DNA of 64,000 nucleotides, taken from the NCBI GenBank assembly GCA_027186245.1, contig CP114481.1, positions 3,642,501 through 3,706,500 on the forward strand, in the 5' to 3' direction. Source of the DNA: Coriaria nepalensis. Taxonomy: Eukaryota > Streptophyta > Magnoliopsida > Cucurbitales > Coriariaceae. A model generated the notes under the pieces. That model saw only the letters and a list, made by a program, of their open reading frames with translations. It was not told the DNA's origin and did no database searches. Below are positions 60,184 through 64,000 of this stretch, one piece after another. The translations under genes were made by a program, and so were the position numbers. The first letter of the stretch is position 1. Each line of letters starts with the position of its first letter.

Positions 60184-61060
60184 GTGTTGGAAAAGACAGT
60201 TTGAAACCACACAACGGAAGCAAACAATTGGTCCTAGTGTATAACAAACATTTTCTAAAAAATATTTTAGCGATCATTTATATACATATAAATTAATTCA
60301 ATATCTATATGAAGAGGTCATACATTTACCTGCGTGAATCGATCATCAAGACTCACACCACAATCTTCCAGGTCGATCCTTAACACAATGGGACGTGTGT
60401 AGGCACATAGAGATGACGAAGTTTTTATTTTTATTTTTTTCTCAGAAAAAGATCTATTAAAAAAAAAACTCTCTAAATGAAATAGAATGAGATGTATTTA
60501 CAGAACTCAATTAGGTATTTTGATTAATTTAAACTCTTTAAATTAATTGAACGTCTAATTCACTCATGATGAGATGATTATGATATGATATCTTTGATAT
60601 GATTAAATCTTTTCAAATCTTATTTAAAAAATAGTTTTATCTATTTTAAATCACATCATCAGTTTAATAATATATTTGATAAGATCATCTTATCAAATCT
60701 TAAAAAATAAAATCTTATTTATTTTAAATTATATCATCTTTTTAATGATATATTTAATTTAGTCAAACCTATTCAAATATGTTATTTAAAATAGAATCTC
60801 ATTTATTTGAAATAAAAAATATATCTTATTTGAATTTTAAATTATTTTCTCAAACTAATCTAAACATGACTTATCCAATCTTAATATTAAATTAATATAT
60901 CATATCAATTTAATATTATATATAATATATTCAATTCAAAATCAAAAATATTATTATTTAATTAAATAATTTTGAATTTCACCCGAGTAGTCATGAACTC
61001 CTTTTTATGTCAACCAGATCTTTTGATTCACTCATCACGGTTTGTTTGTATATCATACTA
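60184..61060 (-). mobile_element. LTR-like dispersed repeat, family B, minus copy
   Basis: The plus strand begins TGTTGGAAAAGACAG. Its reverse complement aligns with 17580-18227, with the same TATA-like TAAATACATC, the same AGGATCGACCTGGAAGAT block and the same CTTTTCCAACA end. Like that copy it lacks PBS and internal genes. The distal limit is approximate. Confidence 0.65.
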
Positions 61061-61092
61061 AAGACTTTTGTTTTGGAGATTAATTAGGATTA

Positions 61093-64000
61093 GAGATGGC
61101 AATTTGGGTCGGGTCGGTCCGAATCAGTTCAGCCCGGCCCGTTAAAGCCTGACCCGCACCTGCACCCACAATATGCGGGTACGGGCTGGGGCGGGCATGG
61201 AATATATATCCGCGAGCCAGCCCGACCCAGCCCGTTTTAAAAACGGGCCAAATTTGGCCAGCGGGTATAGGGCTACCCGCGGTGAACAGTATCATCCTGC
61301 TCAATTTTTTTTTATTTAAATTTTTAAATTTTCCCACTCTATTATTTTTTCCTATAAAAACCCTCTCAAATTATCTTCATAAGTCACAATTCAAAAAATC
61401 ATCTCTCAATTCTATTATTTTTCTTATAACTACCCTCTCAAATTATCTTCATAAATCACAATTCATAACTCAAAAAAATCATCTCTCAACTCTCAATTTT
61501 TCTCTATTTATTTTTCTTACTAATTTAAAGTCTCAATTATCAATTTTACAATTCCTGAATCTTGATTATAGTCTTGACTCTCCACTCTCAAGTTCCAAAA
61601 TCGGATTTGAAGTTGGTTCAATTTTTCTATTTTATTGTAATGCGTTTTAGTCTTTATTATTATAATTATTTTTTTGTAAATTTTATCTTCCAAGTTCTGG
61701 TAAATTTTAATATAGATATATATATATATATTTAATAACATAGAAAATGGATAACTTGGATAATACATATGATTTTGGATGCCATCCAGATTTGCCATTT
61801 TATAGTACAGGATATATGGAATTGGACGAAAATAATTTTCTAAATATGGACGAGGTCCACGAGGATGAAGTCGATCTCAACGATAAAGTAAAAACTACAC
61901 CGAGTACAGCTGCTTCTACAAAACGCAAGAAGATAACGTCAAACGTTTGGCTTTGTTTTCACGAGTTATACAAGCTAGATGAACACGGTAAAATTAAAAA
62001 ATATGGTCTATGTAAGGTATGTAAAAAGAATCTAACTGCTACTGGGACTGGTGGAACTACCCACTTAAAACGTCATAAAGATAAATGCATGCCTGATCCC
62101 ACACTCGGTATAGATATGTCTCAAACTAAATTAAATTTTCAACCTGATGGTTCAGTCTCTACATGGTCATATAATGAAATGAGAGCTAGAGATAATCTTG
62201 CTAAGTTGATTGCTTATTTTGATTTGCTTATTGGTTTTACTGACTCTGAATATTATGAAAACTTTGTTCGAGACTCATATTGCCTTTCCTATAGGAGAGT
62301 AAGTAGAAATACAACTAGAAGTGACATTGAAGCATGTTTTAAAAAAGAACGTGATGCTTCAAAAAAAGAATTAGGTTCACCTCATGTTACTATTGCATTA
62401 ACGTCTGATATTTAGACTGCAAGGTCTAAGCAAGATTATTTATCTGTAGTTAGTCATTATTTAGATGCTGAATGGTCTATGAAAAAAAAACATAGGTTTT
62501 AGAGTTATTGAGACTCAACATAATGCTGAAAATATTTATGATATTATTATGCAAGTTTTGAATGAATTTGATATAAAACAACGTATAATATCAATCACAT
62601 TGGATAATGCTTTTGCAAATACGAAAGCAATATCTTTATTTGATGATCAGCTTAGTGAGCACAATGGTGGAATATTTCTACATCAATGATGTGCTTGTCA
62701 CATAATAAACCTCATTGTCAAAGTAGGTATGAAATTGGTAACAAATGCACAAATATTCAAGATGCATTAGCTTTTATAGTTAGCTCTAATCCTCGTATAG
62801 CTGCATTTGGACAACTATGCAAGAATGCAGGTAAGAAACCTCAGAAGTTTGCACTTGATATAGACATAAGACGGAATTCAACTGATATAATGTTACAACA
62901 ACCTATTCCATATAAAGATGAAATTACAATATTTTTACATTTAAAACAAAGTACATCTACTGTATTGTGTGAAAACGATTAGGAAACTGCTGAAAAATTT
63001 AACAAATTTTTAAAAGTTTTTTACGAGTCTACTATGATTTTATCTGGTATTTATTATCATACTTCACCGTTAGTTATTGCACAATTTGTTGATATTGTTC
63101 AAATGTTTACTGCTTATGATGATGATGTTATTTTTAAACCGATTATAGAAAAATAAAAGTAAAATACTTAAAATATTGGAAAGAAATTCCACTTTTGTAT
63201 TGCTTTGGAGTTCTATTGGATCTTAGACTTAAATATGACGATTTTAGTAAGGTTATTTCTTTTATAGGAAGAGAATTAGATATTTCTTATGATGAACTAA
63301 TCACTAATGCAAATATAAAATTTCATGAAGTTTATGTTGTTTATGAAAATAAGTATAGCGACTTGCGACCACGACGATCCGATCAACAAAATGAATGACC
63401 AAAGAAGGCGATATGGAATATTTACAACAAGAAGAAGAGTTCTTCAAGTACTGGTACTTCATAATATGGGGAGCTTCGGAAGTATTATAAATCCTCAAAT
63501 GATGAGGATGGAGATGATTTTAATATCGTGCAATGGTGAAATTATAATTAAAAAAGATTTCCTATATTATCTTGACTCGCACATGACGTCTTGACCGTCC
63601 CCGTCTCAACAGTGTCTTCAGAATTAGCCTTTAGCATCGGTGGGAGAATAATTTCTGATTGAAGAACTAAATTAACACCTGAAGTGGTTGAGATATTATC
63701 GTGCATCAGAGATTGGGAATGTGCAAATCAGCAAAACCAACATCAAATGACGGATCAAGAAGAAATGTACGGAGCATTTGATAATTTATATCTCGAATCT
63801 AAATACGAAGCTCATAATTATGAGGTAGGAAGTAGTTCAACCTCCCATTAGAAATTATAGATTACAATGTAATTTTAATAATATTTTTTTCTTATTTTTA
63901 ATACTTTATTGTAAGTTTCATTTTTTTCTCCTTGAGGCCGGGAGGTTTTTTTGATAGAACTATCTATCATTATAAATCACAATAAAGTTATTTTTTTGGC
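61093..64000 (+). mobile_element. hAT transposon copy 3, plus strand, runs off the window
   Basis: It begins with the tip TAGAGATGGCAATTTGGG, then GC-rich GGGCCGGGC-type subterminal sequence, then a broken transposase on the plus strand. The sequence after the transposase (63850-64000) matches the reverse complement of 52280-52440 in copy 2, so roughly 380 bp of element should remain beyond the window. Confidence 0.88.
61747..63851 (+). pseudogene. hAT transposase with BED zinc finger, several stops
   Basis: Start MDNLDNTYDFG at 61747. The first 222 codons are open and include an acidic leader, the BED finger (about residues 75-120: NVWLCFHELYKL, CKVCKKNLTATGTGGTTHLK, RHKDKC) and the start of the core, ending at a TAG at 62413 where copy 2 has Trp (LTSDIW). 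More stops follow at about 62687 (Arg in copy 2) and 62980, plus frameshifts. The C-terminal dimerisation part is legible near 63600-63720 (LTPEVVEILSCIRDW in pieces). It cannot make a full transposase, but the N-terminal part alone could encode a BED-only protein. Confidence 0.9.

Noticed and set aside
61282..61650. 122-codon plus frame before the hAT transposase
   Set aside because: AT-rich 5' region of hAT copy 3 made of duplicated AAATTATCTTCATAA phrases; no domain, and the transposase start at 61747 lies in a separate frame.

Overview
The window is nuclear DNA from a flowering plant. It is very AT-rich, its spliced genes use GT-AG introns, most space between genes is decayed retrotransposons and hAT transposons, and every gene has a plain angiosperm family. 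The proteins look like a eudicot, probably a rosid, but I cannot name the species from sequence alone.

Five genes look intact. (1) 4837-7245 (-): an intronless G-type lectin receptor-like kinase of the LECRK3/RLK1 group with a non-RD kinase. (2) 24426-26572 (-): a three-exon protein with three CCCH zinc fingers and one KH domain. (3) 30287-31393 (+): an intronless AP2 plus B3 (RAV-type) transcription factor. (4) 36434-38246 (+): a three-exon GATA factor with an unusual C-X4-C finger and an N-terminal EAR-like motif. (5) 41372-47178 (-): a nine-exon chloroplast 13-lipoxygenase of 905 residues with all five iron ligands. I rebuilt the exons of the spliced genes by hand; the reading phases close and the proteins are collinear with their families. 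The genes are not an operon or an obvious cluster. The receptor kinase and the lipoxygenase (jasmonate and leaf volatiles) both fit defence biology, but nothing here links them.

Mobile DNA by region: 1-4810, a broken Ty3/gypsy element (-) ending 26 bp beyond the kinase stop codon; 7482-8569, a solo copia-type LTR (-) just upstream of the kinase; 10655-13146, a truncated copia element (-) with gag, PPT and 3' LTR; 21294-22408, a solo LTR (+) of the same family with a perfect 5-bp target duplication; 27037-27917, a long foldback element; 38737-40330, 51898-55283 and 61093-64000, three broken copies of one hAT family; 47575-48215, a copia RT/RNase H fragment; about 57640-58237, a DUF1985 fragment of the Ulp1-bearing MULE type. 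Two copies of another LTR-like repeat lie at 17580-18227 (+) and 60184-61060 (-).

Tandem repeats are the other theme: a 55-83 bp array (18.2-18.8 kb), an 8-bp array with 18 perfect copies (55.5 kb), an 83-bp array (58.8-59.6 kb), and four 75-bp units each holding a palindrome (59.85-60.15 kb). A GGTCGA-type core recurs in several unrelated arrays.

I did not find a clearly new multi-gene system. The best candidates for follow-up are the three-hairpin block added to one hAT copy, the palindromic 75-bp units, the foldback element, and the two-sided retroelement bracketing of the receptor kinase.
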